Source of the DNA: JAJYKC01 sp035545735
Lineage (GTDB): Bacteria; Acidobacteriota; Terriglobia; Bryobacterales; Bryobacteraceae
DNA length: 64,000 bases
Assembly: GCA_035545735.1 (NCBI GenBank)
Contig: DASZXS010000005.1
Location: forward strand, 62,001 to 126,000
Direction of reading: 5' to 3'
Part shown: positions 49,445 to 61,178 of the stretch, one piece after another
How the letters are laid out: each line of letters opens with the position of its first letter
Position numbering within the stretch: the first letter of the stretch is position 1
Program-made: the position numbers and the translations under genes
The notes under the pieces: model-generated
What the model was told of the DNA's origin: nothing
The model's database searches: none
The model's input: the letters and a program-made list of their open reading frames with translations, nothing else

Positions 49445-50425
49445 ATGGGCTTGGCGTCCATGCTTTCGATTGTGATCCCCATCCATAATGAAGAGCCTTC
49501 GATTCTGCCGCTCTACGACAGGCTCACCTCGGTGCTGAGGGGATTACAGCGGCCGTACGAAATTCTTTTCATTGACGACGCCTCGACCGACCGGAGCTTC
49601 GACCTGCTGGCGAACCTGGTGGAGACGGACCCGCACCTGAAGGTAATCCGCCTCCGGCGAAACTTCGGCCAGACGGCCGCGCTTTCCGCCGGTTTTGACG
49701 AAGCGCAAGGCAGTGTGATCGTCTCACTCGACGGCGACTTGCAACACGAGCCCGAAGACATTCCAACCCTCCTAGCCAAGATCGACGAAGGCTACGATCT
49801 CGCCAGCGGGTGGCGGAAAGAGCGCGTGGACAACGCGATTACGCGGAAGTTTCCCTCGCGCGTTGCCAACTGGCTGATGGCGAAAGCGTCCGGCGTGAAC
49901 CTCCGCGACTTCGGGACCACGTTCAAGGCGTACCGGGCGGAGATCATTAAGGAAGTGAACCTCTACGGCGAGCTGCATCGCTTCATTCCGGCGCTCGCCA
50001 GCTTCTACGGCGCTCGTATCGCCGAAGTCCCCATCCGCAATGTGCCGCGGGCCGCCGGCGCCTCGCATTACGGGCTGAGCCGCACGTTCAATGTGCTGTT
50101 CGACATCATCACTATTAAATTCCTTCTGAAGTACTTCACCAGTCCAATGCATTTTTTCGGAAGAATCGGGCTCGTGGGGACCGGCTTGGGCGGCTTGATC
50201 CTCGGTGTCCTCCTGGTGAAGAAAATCCTCGGCTATGCCGTGATGCTGGAGCACGGTCCCCTACTGGTGTTGGGCGCTCTGCTCCTCATGGCCGGCCTGA
50301 TGATGTTTTCCACCGGCCTTCTGGGCGAAGTGATGATCCGAACCTATTTCGAGAGCCAGGGGCGGCGTATTTACGCGGTCCGCGAGATCCGGTGCCGGCG
50401 GGAGCCGGTAAAGCCCGCCCAGTAA
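49445..50425 (+). CDS. membrane-associated GT2 glycosyltransferase (DPM/GtrB-like)
   Basis: The 326-residue protein has the GT2 fold: VIPIHNEEPSILPLYDRL, IDDASTDRSF, DGDLQHEPEDIP (DxD with the catalytic aspartates), and GTTFKAYRAEII. Two C-terminal membrane helices (GLGGLILGVLLVKKILGYAV and HGPLLVLGALLLMAGLMMFSTG) place it with undecaprenyl-phosphate glucose/mannose transferases. It would transfer a sugar from a nucleotide donor to a polyprenyl phosphate at the inner membrane. ATG 49445 has a distant GGAG; ATG 49460 is an alternative. It lies 46 bp after the AsmA-like gene. GGGTGCGCACCC at 50463-50474 lies in the following gap and might be a weak hairpin. Confidence 0.88.
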   Translation: MGLASMLSIVIPIHNEEPSILPLYDRLTSVLRGLQRPYEILFIDDASTDRSFDLLANLVETDPHLKVIRLRRNFGQTAALSAGFDEAQGSVIVSLDGDLQHEPEDIPTLLAKIDEGYDLASGWRKERVDNAITRKFPSRVANWLMAKASGVNLRDFGTTFKAYRAEIIKEVNLYGELHRFIPALASFYGARIAEVPIRNVPRAAGASHYGLSRTFNVLFDIITIKFLLKYFTSPMHFFGRIGLVGTGLGGLILGVLLVKKILGYAVMLEHGPLLVLGALLLMAGLMMFSTGLLGEVMIRTYFESQGRRIYAVREIRCRREPVKPAQ

Positions 50426-50555
50426 ACCCTACGAATTCCGATGCCGAGCACAAAAACCGGTTGGGTGCGCACCCTTTGAGGGTACGGAAGCCAAGTTCCC
50501 TCCTTTGAATTATTGAGATGTCAGGGCGCCAGGAGCATCTGGTATCCTTTCGTCC

Positions 50556-52565
50556 GTGAGCCAACAACATCAACCCTTCGTGCCCGAGGGCATCAAAATG
50601 CGGGAGTTCACCATGCGCGCGCTGCTGCTCGGGCTGGTGATGACCGTAGTGCTGGGCGCCGCGAACGCTTATTTGGGTTTGAAGGCGGGCGTCACTATTG
50701 CCGCGACGTACCCGGCGGCCGTCGTGGGGATGGCTGTGTTGCGCCTGTTCAAGGGAACGATTCTCGAGGAGAATATCGCCCGGACTGCCGGTTCCATCGG
50801 CGAGTCGGTGGCGGCTGGGGCGGTATTCACGCTTCCCGCGTTCTTCATTTCACAGTCCTGGCCTTCCTTTGCGCCGAAGGACGCGTATTTGAAATCCACC
50901 GCGCTGATGATGGTGGGCAGCGTATTGGGAGTGTTGTTCGTTTCGCTGGTGCGGCGGGTGCTGGTGGAGGATCCGACGCTGCCTTTCCCGGAATCGATCG
51001 CCGCGTCCGCGATTCACAAGGCAGGCAGGCGGGGCGCGGAAGCCGCAAAGTTTCTGTTTTATAACATCGGATTGGGCGCTCTGATTCAACTTCTGGGGCA
51101 GGTGAAGTTGTTCGATGCCGACAAGGATTTTGCGCTGGGAGTCGGTTCGCTGGGAAAGAGCACCCTCAAGATGGGTGGCGGCCACCAGGTGGCAACCGGA
51201 GGCACAACGCTAATCTCCGCGCCTAGTATTAGTCCGGCGTATATCGGCGTCGGATATATCATCGGACCCGAGTTGGCCGCTCTCAATTTCTCCGGTGGCG
51301 TGATCGCCTGGGGCCTGCTGGTGCCGTTGATGCTCTATTTTCTGGGACCTCAACTGAGCCATTACCTGCCGCCCGGCGCGTCGAACGACGACTGGTTCGC
51401 CATGTCCTACGAAGTATGGCGTTATGTAGTGAGGCCGATTGCCGTCGGCGGCATGCTGGTGGGCGCGGCCTACACGCTCTTCAAGATGCGGACCAGCCTG
51501 GGCTCGGGCCTCGCGCGCGCGTTTCGTGAGCTCAAGATGAAGTCAGTCGATCTGGAAACGGTGGGCCGCACCGAGCGCTACATGAGCTCGAAGACGGTCT
51601 TTGGCTTAATCGCCGTGGTCTTTGCACTCATGATCGCCCTCTATGTCTATATGTCGGGCAACGGGCTGGTGGGGATCGTGGCAGGGGTGGTGATGCTGGT
51701 GGTGGGCTTCTTCTTTGCGACCGTTTCCGGGTATCTGGTCGGCGTCATCGGTTCCACCAACAACCCGGTTTCCGGGATCACGCTCTCCACGTTGATCATC
51801 GCCGCGCTGCTGCTGGTTTCGCTCGGCGTGTCCGGCCCTTCGGGCGTAACCGGCGTGCTCGGCGTGGCGGCCGTGGTTTGCGTCTCCTCCGCCGTTGCCG
51901 GCGAGCTTCTGCAGGATTTCAAGGTCGGCTACATCCTGGGCGGTACGCCGCGCACCATTCAATGGACAGAACTCATCGCGGTGTTAGTAGCCAGTGCGGT
52001 GATGTATTTTCCCCTCTTCATCCTCCAAGCCGGGAATATCAATCAAGGAGGGACCGGCTTCGGAGATAAACTGCTCCCCGCGCCGCAAGCGGGGTTGATG
52101 GCTACCCTCTCACAAGGCATCGTCGGCGGAAACATGCCCTGGCCGCTGGTGGTGGTGGGAATGGCCATGGGCGCTGCAATGATCATGCTGAAAGTGAAGA
52201 GCCCGATGCTGGTTGCCGTTGGGATGTACCTCCCCTTTAACACCACGTTTGCGATTTTTATCGGTGGGGTCTTTCGCGCAATCACAGACTGGCTGCGCAA
52301 ACGCCGCGGCTTTAATGAAGCACAAAGCGCCCGCATCGAAAACGTCGGCGTTTTGACCGCGTCCGGATTGATCGCGGGTGAGGCTCTCATGGGACTCGCG
52401 CTCGCCACGGTGATCTTTTTCCGCCCGATTCCCACGCTGCCGGTGCATACGGGATATTGGGGCGGATTCGTGGTGATGGCGCTGCTTGGAGTGCTTCTGG
52501 TGCGCCTCCCGCTCGCGAATGCGGGGCGTCCGGACGAACCCGCGCCGCCCACCGCCATGATGTAA
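50556..52565 (+). CDS. OPT family oligopeptide transporter
   Basis: The 669-residue integral membrane protein has about fourteen to sixteen helices. Characteristic OPT features are the N-terminal EFTMRALLLGLVMTVVLGAANAYLGLKAGVTIAATYPAAV, GSIGESVAAGAVFTLPAF and NFSGGVIAWGLLVPLMLYF. Members take up oligopeptides or metal chelates by proton symport. The start is a GTG at 50556. No partner gene is adjacent. The C-terminal part ends with KARGRPDEP-like hydrophilic sequence after a last helix (LLGVLLVRLPLANAG). Confidence 0.92.
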   Translation: MSQQHQPFVPEGIKMREFTMRALLLGLVMTVVLGAANAYLGLKAGVTIAATYPAAVVGMAVLRLFKGTILEENIARTAGSIGESVAAGAVFTLPAFFISQSWPSFAPKDAYLKSTALMMVGSVLGVLFVSLVRRVLVEDPTLPFPESIAASAIHKAGRRGAEAAKFLFYNIGLGALIQLLGQVKLFDADKDFALGVGSLGKSTLKMGGGHQVATGGTTLISAPSISPAYIGVGYIIGPELAALNFSGGVIAWGLLVPLMLYFLGPQLSHYLPPGASNDDWFAMSYEVWRYVVRPIAVGGMLVGAAYTLFKMRTSLGSGLARAFRELKMKSVDLETVGRTERYMSSKTVFGLIAVVFALMIALYVYMSGNGLVGIVAGVVMLVVGFFFATVSGYLVGVIGSTNNPVSGITLSTLIIAALLLVSLGVSGPSGVTGVLGVAAVVCVSSAVAGELLQDFKVGYILGGTPRTIQWTELIAVLVASAVMYFPLFILQAGNINQGGTGFGDKLLPAPQAGLMATLSQGIVGGNMPWPLVVVGMAMGAAMIMLKVKSPMLVAVGMYLPFNTTFAIFIGGVFRAITDWLRKRRGFNEAQSARIENVGVLTASGLIAGEALMGLALATVIFFRPIPTLPVHTGYWGGFVVMALLGVLLVRLPLANAGRPDEPAPPTAMM

Positions 52566-52608
52566 ATACAGCGCAGCGCCAGCGCCCAAAGATCCTTTAC
52601 GATTAGAT

Positions 52609-55005
52609 TTGAGCCGCATTATTGCAGGCAGTAACGCCCGAAAAACAGCCTGGCCCCAAATCTTTCTGGGCGTGGCGCTGACCAGCGCCGGAACGCTTCT
52701 GCTAGAGCTCTCGCTCACCCGTATTTTTTCCGTCGTTTTCTACTACCACTTCGCGTTTTTGGCAATTTCCATCGCGCTTTTCGGGCTGGGCGTGGGCGGG
52801 GTTGTTTCCTACGCGCTGCCGGGAAAGGGAGAGGGACTTTACCGCCGGCTGGGCGTGCTTTCCGCGGCGAATACAGCCGCCGTGATTTTTTCCCTGCTGT
52901 TCGTGATTTCGCGAAAAGGAGAACTGGGAAATGCCGCTCTTGCGGCGATTTATTTTGCGGTCGCGCTCCCCTTTCTTTTCTCTGGGATTACTCTTTCCCT
53001 GGTGGTCGGAGAAACGATCCGGCGGGTCGACCGGATCTATTTCTTCGATCTCCTGGGTGCGGCGGCGGGATGCCTGGCGCTGGTTCCGATTCTGAATACT
53101 TTCGGCGGGCCGAACACCGTGCTCGCGTCGGCGATTCTCTTTTCGGTGGCGGCGTCGATGTGGTTCAACCTCGCCGGCAGCGCCGCGGGCCGCGCCGCCG
53201 GGGTGATTGTGGCGCTGGGCCTGGTGCTGCTGATCACCGTGAACGGGAAGCGCCACTGGATCGACATTCACTACGCCAAAGGCCAGCCCTTGCCTGCGGA
53301 ACGCTTCTCGCAATGGAATAGCTTCTCGCGGGTCGGGTTGGCGCCGGAGAAAGACGGCTCCGCCATGAGTATCACAATCGATGCGGACGCCTCGACCGGT
53401 ATTCCTTCCTTCGACTGGGATCATTTGACGGACAACGACAAGCGGATCCTGCTCGGCCGGGGTCCCGGGTTTGCCTATGTCCTTCGCCCCGGTGCGAAGA
53501 CCCTGGTGATCGGATCCGGCGGCGGTTGGGATATCGCGCGGGCCCTCGCTTCCGGCAGCAAGGATGTCACTGGCGTCGAGATCAATCCGATCATCGCGAA
53601 CACCGTCATGCGGCGGCGGTTCCCGGACTTGAGCCGGAGGCTCTATTTCCGCCCCGAAGTTCACATTGTGGTGGAGGACGGGCGCAGCTTTGTGCGACAG
53701 ACCGGGCAAAAATACCAGATCCTGCAGGCGACGCTGGTAGACACCTGGGCTGCAACGGCCGCCGGCGCGTTTGCGCTGTCCGAGAACAACCTTTACACGA
53801 CGGAAGCCTTCCGGGATTACCTGGAGCGCCTCACGTCCGATGGTTTGCTCGCCTTCACGCGCTGGGGGTTCGACCCGCCTCGCGAGTCTCTCCGGCTGGT
53901 GACGCTAGCCCGCAAAGCTCTCTCCGGGCTGGGCGAGACGGAAGCGTGGAGGCACATCGTTGTGCTTCGCGATGACGCGGCGGAGGCAAGTGGCTGGGGC
54001 GCGCAGGATACCGTGCTGGTGTTCCGGAATCCGGTCTCAAACCATGATCTGACGAGCATTCGGACCGCGCTCGGCCAAAGGCCGGGGTTGCAGGCGCTCT
54101 ATACGCCGGGCGATGCGGCGTCAAACGCCTTCGGGCATTTTCTCCTGGATTCGAACCCGGCGCAGTTCGAGGCCGGCTATCCGTTTAACATCACGCCAGT
54201 GGGAGACGACCGCCCTTTCTTCTTCTACACAGTGCAGCCTCGTGACATCTGGAGCTTTCTGACGCACGCGCCGAAGGCCGCGGACTACAAGATCAACCGG
54301 GCCCTGCCGCTCCTTTTCGAACTGGTAGCGGTGAGCATCCTGGCAACGCTTATCATCTTGGCGGTCCCGCCTCTGCTCTTGAGAAATCGCCTGCCAGCCG
54401 GACCGGGCGTGCGGCGGTCGCTACTGTATTTCCTCTGTATCGGCCCCGGATACATTCTGGTGGAAGTGGCCCTGATCCAGAAGTTTGTTCTGTTCCTGGG
54501 GCATCCAACCTATGCGCTTACGGTAATTATCTTCTCCATGCTGATTGCGAGCGGCGCCGGAAGCTACTGGAGCAAGCGGATCGTCGCCGGCGGCGTGGGC
54601 CGGCTTCGTTTGGTGCTGCTGGGGATTTCGGTGCTGGTGGTGGGAGTCGCCTTTGCGGCGGCGATGGTAACTTCGCTGGGCGCCGCGTGGGCGCTGCCAT
54701 TGAAGGTAGCGGCGACGGTGTTTCTAATCGCTCCCGCCGGCTTTCTCATGGGAATGCCGTTTCCGGTTGGGTTAAGCCGGCTCGAACTGCGATATCCACA
54801 CGCGGTGCGCTGGGCGTGGGCGCTGAATGCGGCTTCGAGCGTCATGGGCTCCACCGCAGCGATCGTTCTATCGATTTCCTTCGGGTTGCGCATCACGGTT
54901 CTCGCCGGCGCGGCGTTCTACGTCGCCGCCCTGTTCCTTGCAGGGATCGGGTCGAGAGACCCGGTGCCGGCCATCCCCGTCAAACCCGTTCCAGCTCACG
55001 CCTAG
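52609..55005 (+). CDS. spermidine-synthase-like membrane protein with two helix bundles
   Basis: The 798-residue protein begins at TTG 52609. An N-terminal membrane bundle (about residues 10-220, seven helices or so) precedes a SAM-binding Rossmann domain (LVIGSGGGWDIARALASGSKDVTGVEINP, near residue 303) of the spermidine-synthase fold. A second membrane region (about 560-780) follows. Acidobacteria and others carry many such membrane-embedded spermidine-synthase-like proteins with unknown substrates. A canonical polyamine aminopropyltransferase is soluble and about 300 residues long, so this is not a classical SpeE. It lies 43 bp after the OPT gene. Confidence 0.85.
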   Translation: MSRIIAGSNARKTAWPQIFLGVALTSAGTLLLELSLTRIFSVVFYYHFAFLAISIALFGLGVGGVVSYALPGKGEGLYRRLGVLSAANTAAVIFSLLFVISRKGELGNAALAAIYFAVALPFLFSGITLSLVVGETIRRVDRIYFFDLLGAAAGCLALVPILNTFGGPNTVLASAILFSVAASMWFNLAGSAAGRAAGVIVALGLVLLITVNGKRHWIDIHYAKGQPLPAERFSQWNSFSRVGLAPEKDGSAMSITIDADASTGIPSFDWDHLTDNDKRILLGRGPGFAYVLRPGAKTLVIGSGGGWDIARALASGSKDVTGVEINPIIANTVMRRRFPDLSRRLYFRPEVHIVVEDGRSFVRQTGQKYQILQATLVDTWAATAAGAFALSENNLYTTEAFRDYLERLTSDGLLAFTRWGFDPPRESLRLVTLARKALSGLGETEAWRHIVVLRDDAAEASGWGAQDTVLVFRNPVSNHDLTSIRTALGQRPGLQALYTPGDAASNAFGHFLLDSNPAQFEAGYPFNITPVGDDRPFFFYTVQPRDIWSFLTHAPKAADYKINRALPLLFELVAVSILATLIILAVPPLLLRNRLPAGPGVRRSLLYFLCIGPGYILVEVALIQKFVLFLGHPTYALTVIIFSMLIASGAGSYWSKRIVAGGVGRLRLVLLGISVLVVGVAFAAAMVTSLGAAWALPLKVAATVFLIAPAGFLMGMPFPVGLSRLELRYPHAVRWAWALNAASSVMGSTAAIVLSISFGLRITVLAGAAFYVAALFLAGIGSRDPVPAIPVKPVPAHA

Positions 55006-55068
55006 ACAAGCGCGTGCGAATTTTTGCCATTAGGGTACACTGAGTAGTTAAGAGCACCGTTCGCGCTG

Positions 55069-55947
55069 GTGTTCCCGCTTGGTGTTCTTACAACGGCCCT
55101 TGGAATAAGGAGGTGCGCCTTCAGCAGTAGTTGGCTCATCGATGCGGCGGCTAAGCCCGGCCGATCGTGGATTGCCCGAATCCCGTCGGCTGCTCTTTCT
55201 CTTCTTTTGCCCGATGATTGCCGGGTGTGCGGCCTGCCGCTCCACAATGCGAGCCGTATTCCGGTTTGCCCTTCCTGCCTCGCAAAGCCTCAGCCTCTCA
55301 CCTCGGATTTTTTCTGCACCTGCTGCCGTACGCCTTTCCGCAATCAGAGCCCTCTCGATGAACAGGGACGCTGCGCCTTGTGCCGTACCGGCTGGCCGGG
55401 TTTCGACGCTGCGTACTCCTTCGGATCGTTCGACAACGAATTACGGGAGCTGATTCACATATTCAAGTATGGCCGGGTGCAGGCGCTTGCCAAGCCGCTG
55501 GGGCGATATCTAAGGCAGGCTCTCCCCGCCGGAGAGCGGTTCGACGCCGTTACGCCCATGCCCTTACACTGGACGCGGCGGTGGTCGCGCGGCTTCAACC
55601 AGTCGGCCCTCCTCGCGCGCGAAATCAGCCGCGGAACAGGCTTCCCGGTTCTTCCCGCCGTGCGACGTGTACGCCGGACGGCGGCCCAAGCGGGATTAAC
55701 GCGGGCTGGCCGCCGCGGCAACGTTGCGCGGGCCTTCACGGTGCGGAATCCGGATCGAATTCGCGGGAAAAGAATCCTGCTGGTGGACGACGTGATGACC
55801 ACAGGCGCCACCGCGGCGTCGTGCGCTCGCGCGCTGAAGAAGGCTGGCGCGGCGCGTGTCGCCTTACTCACACTGGCCCGGGCGGATCGCCGGGACTTTT
55901 CGGTTTTTCATCTTTCATCTGATGCACGGAGCGCGAAAAATGCCTAG
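55069..55947 (+). CDS. ComF-family phosphoribosyltransferase-like protein
   Basis: The 292-residue protein has an N-terminal zinc region (CRVCGLPL, CPSCLAK, CTCCRTPF, CALCRTGWPG) and a C-terminal PRTase fold with GKRILLVDDVMTTGATAASCARALKKAGA. ComF is needed for DNA uptake in competence, but many bacteria keep it for other roles. The start at GTG 55069 is the first in frame; a later TTG just before LPDDC is possible. AAGGAGG at about 55106-55112 is close to neither. The stop is directly followed by the HNH gene start. Confidence 0.85.
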   Translation: MFPLGVLTTALGIRRCAFSSSWLIDAAAKPGRSWIARIPSAALSLLLPDDCRVCGLPLHNASRIPVCPSCLAKPQPLTSDFFCTCCRTPFRNQSPLDEQGRCALCRTGWPGFDAAYSFGSFDNELRELIHIFKYGRVQALAKPLGRYLRQALPAGERFDAVTPMPLHWTRRWSRGFNQSALLAREISRGTGFPVLPAVRRVRRTAAQAGLTRAGRRGNVARAFTVRNPDRIRGKRILLVDDVMTTGATAASCARALKKAGAARVALLTLARADRRDFSVFHLSSDARSAKNA

Positions 55948-56467
55948 TCTGGATCGGCTGCATAAGCCAGTGCTTGTCCTGAATGCCAGCTATGAACCCA
56001 TCAATGTTTGCGCGGCGCGGCGGGCGGTGGTGCTGGTGCTGAAGGGAGTGGCTTCGACCGAAGAAGTATCTTTGAGCATGGTACACTCGGCGCGGAACGC
56101 GCTGCATGTCCCAAGCGTGATTCGACTGCTCGAGTACCGCCGCATCCCCCATCAGACGCGCGCGCTATCGCGCAAAAACATTCTGATGCGGGACCGTTAT
56201 GCGTGCCAATATTGCCATCGCACGTTTCCGTCCTCCGAACTCACGCTGGACCATGTGATGCCGCGATCGCGCAATGGAGAAACGACGTGGGAGAACCTGG
56301 TCACGTGTTGCCACGCCTGCAACAATCGCAAGGGCAGCCGGACGCCCGAAGAGGCCGGGATGAAGTTAAATAAAGTTCCGCGCCCGTTTAGCCTCCACAC
56401 CAGCCGGCACTTGATGCGGCTGCTTGCAAAGAGCGATAACCAGTGGCAGAAATACTTGTTTTATTGA
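55940..56467 (+). CDS. HNH endonuclease
   Basis: The 175-residue protein starts at ATG 55940, eight bases after GGAG. The C-terminal half has the HNH motif: RDRYACQYCHRTFPSSELTLDHVMPRSRNGETTWENLVTCCHACNNRKGSRTP, with two CxxC pairs for zinc and His in TLDHVMPRS as the general base. The N-terminal 90 residues (VLVLNASYEPINVCAARRAVVLVLKG) are the usual accompanying domain of this group. It is a DNA nicking or cutting enzyme with an unknown natural target. It overlaps comF by eight bases and overlaps infC at its 3' end by seven bases. Confidence 0.92.
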   Translation: MPSLDRLHKPVLVLNASYEPINVCAARRAVVLVLKGVASTEEVSLSMVHSARNALHVPSVIRLLEYRRIPHQTRALSRKNILMRDRYACQYCHRTFPSSELTLDHVMPRSRNGETTWENLVTCCHACNNRKGSRTPEEAGMKLNKVPRPFSLHTSRHLMRLLAKSDNQWQKYLFY

Positions 56468-57084
56468 CCGCCGGCGCCCGGTGAAGCCGGCCGTGGAGCG
56501 GCGGGCGGCGGGTTCTTGGGCTTTTCTTTAGGAGCGCCACCGGCTGCCTTGACCGGGCTGATGATCAGGTGCGCATTTCGCCCCTCAAGCCGCGGCTGGC
56601 CTTCGATACTCCCGACTCCGGCAAGGTCCTGAGCAAAACGCAGCAGGAGCTTTTTCCCGAGGTCCACGTGAGCGATTTCGCGCCCGCGAAATTGAACCAC
56701 CGCCTTCACGCGGTTGCCTTCCTTCAGGAAACGGATAGCGTGGTTCTTCTTGAAATCGTAATCGTGATCGTCGGTGTTGGGACGGAATTTCAACTCCTTC
56801 ACCTGGATCACGTGCTGCTTCTTTTTGGCCTCGTGCTGCTTCTTTTTGTTCTCGTATTGCCACTGGCCATAGTCCATCGCCTTTGCGACGGGCGGTTCGG
56901 CGGTGGCGGCAATCAGGATCAGGTCGAGCCCCATGTCCTGAGCTTTGCGCACGGCGGCCATCGTCGGCATGACTTCGACAGTGCCGTCGGGGAACACGGC
57001 GCGAACTTCCCGGGCCCGAATAGCCTCGTTTACATTTTCGCGGATGCGCGGCCGCCGCGGGGCATAACTTCGAATAGGCGTCAT
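56461..57084 (-). CDS. infC: translation initiation factor IF-3
   Basis: The 207-residue protein has IF3 N-terminal (NEAIRAREVRAVFPDGTVEVMPT) and C-terminal (VKELKFRPNTDDHDYDFKKNHAIRFLKEGNRVKAVVQFRGREIAHVDLGKKLL) domains, and a Pro/Ala-rich tail of about 30 residues beyond the usual length. It binds the 30S subunit and checks start codons. infC is usually followed by rpmI and rplT; here it converges with the HNH gene and these are absent. The start is an ATG at 57084 with no clear Shine-Dalgarno, only a pyrimidine-rich leader. infC in other bacteria often starts at AUU/AUC, and none is in frame just upstream here. Confidence 0.95.
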   Translation of the reverse strand: MTPIRSYAPRRPRIRENVNEAIRAREVRAVFPDGTVEVMPTMAAVRKAQDMGLDLILIAATAEPPVAKAMDYGQWQYENKKKQHEAKKKQHVIQVKELKFRPNTDDHDYDFKKNHAIRFLKEGNRVKAVVQFRGREIAHVDLGKKLLLRFAQDLAGVGSIEGQPRLEGRNAHLIISPVKAAGGAPKEKPKNPPPAAPRPASPGAGGQ

Positions 57085-57288
57085 CGAGAAATCAAAAAGA
57101 AGGGCTGGAGGTCAAGCCGGTGGGGTGTTCCCATAAGAAAACGGAGAGCGCAAAATGCGGTAAGCTTCGACAGATACTTCAGGGTACCACACGATTCCCT
57201 CCGTCGCGCAAGAGGCCGAAAACCGCCGCGGGGACGCCGGGACGCGCTGGAACCGGCAGGGCTGTTCCGCCGCCTCGGATTTGATTTT

Positions 57289-57336
57289 TCAGTACGTTAG
57301 ACCGACGATCGATATTGGCTTGCAAAATCGTACTGA
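57289..57336 (+). promoter_or_regulatory. 8-bp perfect inverted repeat upstream of the MgtC/DUF4010 gene
   Basis: TCAGTACG at 57289-57296 and CGTACTGA at 57329-57336 are exact complements separated by 32 nt. The right arm runs into GAGGA (57335-57339), the ribosome site for ATG 57343. As RNA this would pull the ribosome site into a stem; as DNA it could be an operator. Confidence 0.45.
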
Positions 57337-57342
57337 GGAATA

Positions 57343-58605
57343 ATGACTCTTCCGGTTCAGGCTTTTCCACCAACCGAGATCGCCACGAAGCTGCTGCTGT
57401 CCCTTGGAATTGGACTGCTTGTCGGCTTCGAACGCGAATGGTCCCATAAAGACCTCGGGGTTCGGACATTCGCCATTACGAGCCTCTTCGGGATGCTCTC
57501 CGCGCTGATCTCCCCGTTTTTCATCCTGGTTGCCTTGGCCGGGGTGATCGCGCTGCTGGTGACCGTGAACGCCGTCAGCCTGCGGGCACAACGCCCGCCC
57601 GAAACCACCACCGCCGGAGCCCTGCTGGTCACCTTCTCGCTCGGGGTTCTCATCGGTCAGGGCCATATCTTTACTCCGACCGCGTCGGCGATCGTCATGA
57701 CGCTTGTCCTCGCCCTTAAACCGCAGTTCGCGCGCTTTGCCGGAGGCTTGACGCAGGAGGAGGTCCGAGGCGCCGTTTTGCTCGGGCTCATCGGTTTTGT
57801 TATCTATCCGGTCCTGCCCGACCGCTTTCTCGACCCATGGGACCTTCTCAACCCCCGCGAGGCGTGGCTCACTGTGATCCTCATCGCGTCCATCGGCTTC
57901 TTGAACTACACGCTCTTGCGCTTGTACAGTGCGCGAGGCCTGTACTACACGGCGATCTTTGGAGGGCTGGTGAACAGCACGGCGGCCATCGCGCAGCTCA
58001 GCACCTTGCTGGCGAGCGCGGGCCCCAACACTCGCCAACTGGCGATCGTGGTGACCCTGCTGACGATTGTGTCCATGTTCGTCAGAAATCTCGGACTGCT
58101 GCTCATCTTCAGCCCGCCGGCGGGCCTCATTGCAGCGGTCCCGATTGGCGTGATGGCATTCATTTCATTTCTCTTCGTGTGGAAGCAGAGGAACGTCAGC
58201 GTCGATTCCACGCAATTGTCCATCGGCTCGCCGGTCTCCTTGCGGCAACTGGCTTCCTTCAGCACTCTGTTCGTCCTGATTCAGGTCGCCAGTACCCTGG
58301 GCCAGCGTCTGATGGGACAGTACGGCGCGGTGCTGGTAAGCGCATTCGGCGGTCTCGCGAGCAGCGCCAGCTCCACGGCGGCCGTCGCCACTCTGTCAAA
58401 GCATGGGGAAATCACCCACATGACCGCGGCGCTTTCGACAGTGCTGGCGTCGGTCGCCAGCACTATCGTGAACCTGCCGATTCTCTACCGGGAAACGCGC
58501 GATCGCGAGCTGATCCGCAGCCTGCTGATGGTTTCGATTTTGGTTACCGTGGTGGGCCTCGCCGCTTTGGGAGCCCTCGGAGCGCTGCGCATCGGGTTGA
58601 AGTAG
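57343..58605 (+). CDS. MgtC/SapB family membrane protein with DUF4010 domain
   Basis: The 420-residue protein starts at ATG 57343, three bases after GAGGAA. The N-terminal MgtC domain has LLLSLGIGLLVGFEREWSHKDLGVRTFAITSLFGML, with the typical G-LVG-ERE motif. The C-terminal DUF4010 half has further membrane helices, about eleven to twelve in all. MgtC proteins help survival in low Mg2+ and inhibit F-ATP synthase in pathogens; for DUF4010 fusions the role is unknown. It is divergent from infC with 258 bp between. An inverted repeat precedes its ribosome site. Confidence 0.88.
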   Translation: MTLPVQAFPPTEIATKLLLSLGIGLLVGFEREWSHKDLGVRTFAITSLFGMLSALISPFFILVALAGVIALLVTVNAVSLRAQRPPETTTAGALLVTFSLGVLIGQGHIFTPTASAIVMTLVLALKPQFARFAGGLTQEEVRGAVLLGLIGFVIYPVLPDRFLDPWDLLNPREAWLTVILIASIGFLNYTLLRLYSARGLYYTAIFGGLVNSTAAIAQLSTLLASAGPNTRQLAIVVTLLTIVSMFVRNLGLLLIFSPPAGLIAAVPIGVMAFISFLFVWKQRNVSVDSTQLSIGSPVSLRQLASFSTLFVLIQVASTLGQRLMGQYGAVLVSAFGGLASSASSTAAVATLSKHGEITHMTAALSTVLASVASTIVNLPILYRETRDRELIRSLLMVSILVTVVGLAALGALGALRIGLK

Positions 58606-58637
58606 GCGCCCACGGAGAGGCGCCTGCTTCCTCGCAA

Positions 58638-61178
<2,541 letters not shown>

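Noticed and set aside
50463..50474. GGGTGCGCACCC as a terminator after the GT2 gene
   Set aside because: The stem is only four pairs around GCGC and is not followed by a T run long enough; left as a minor note.
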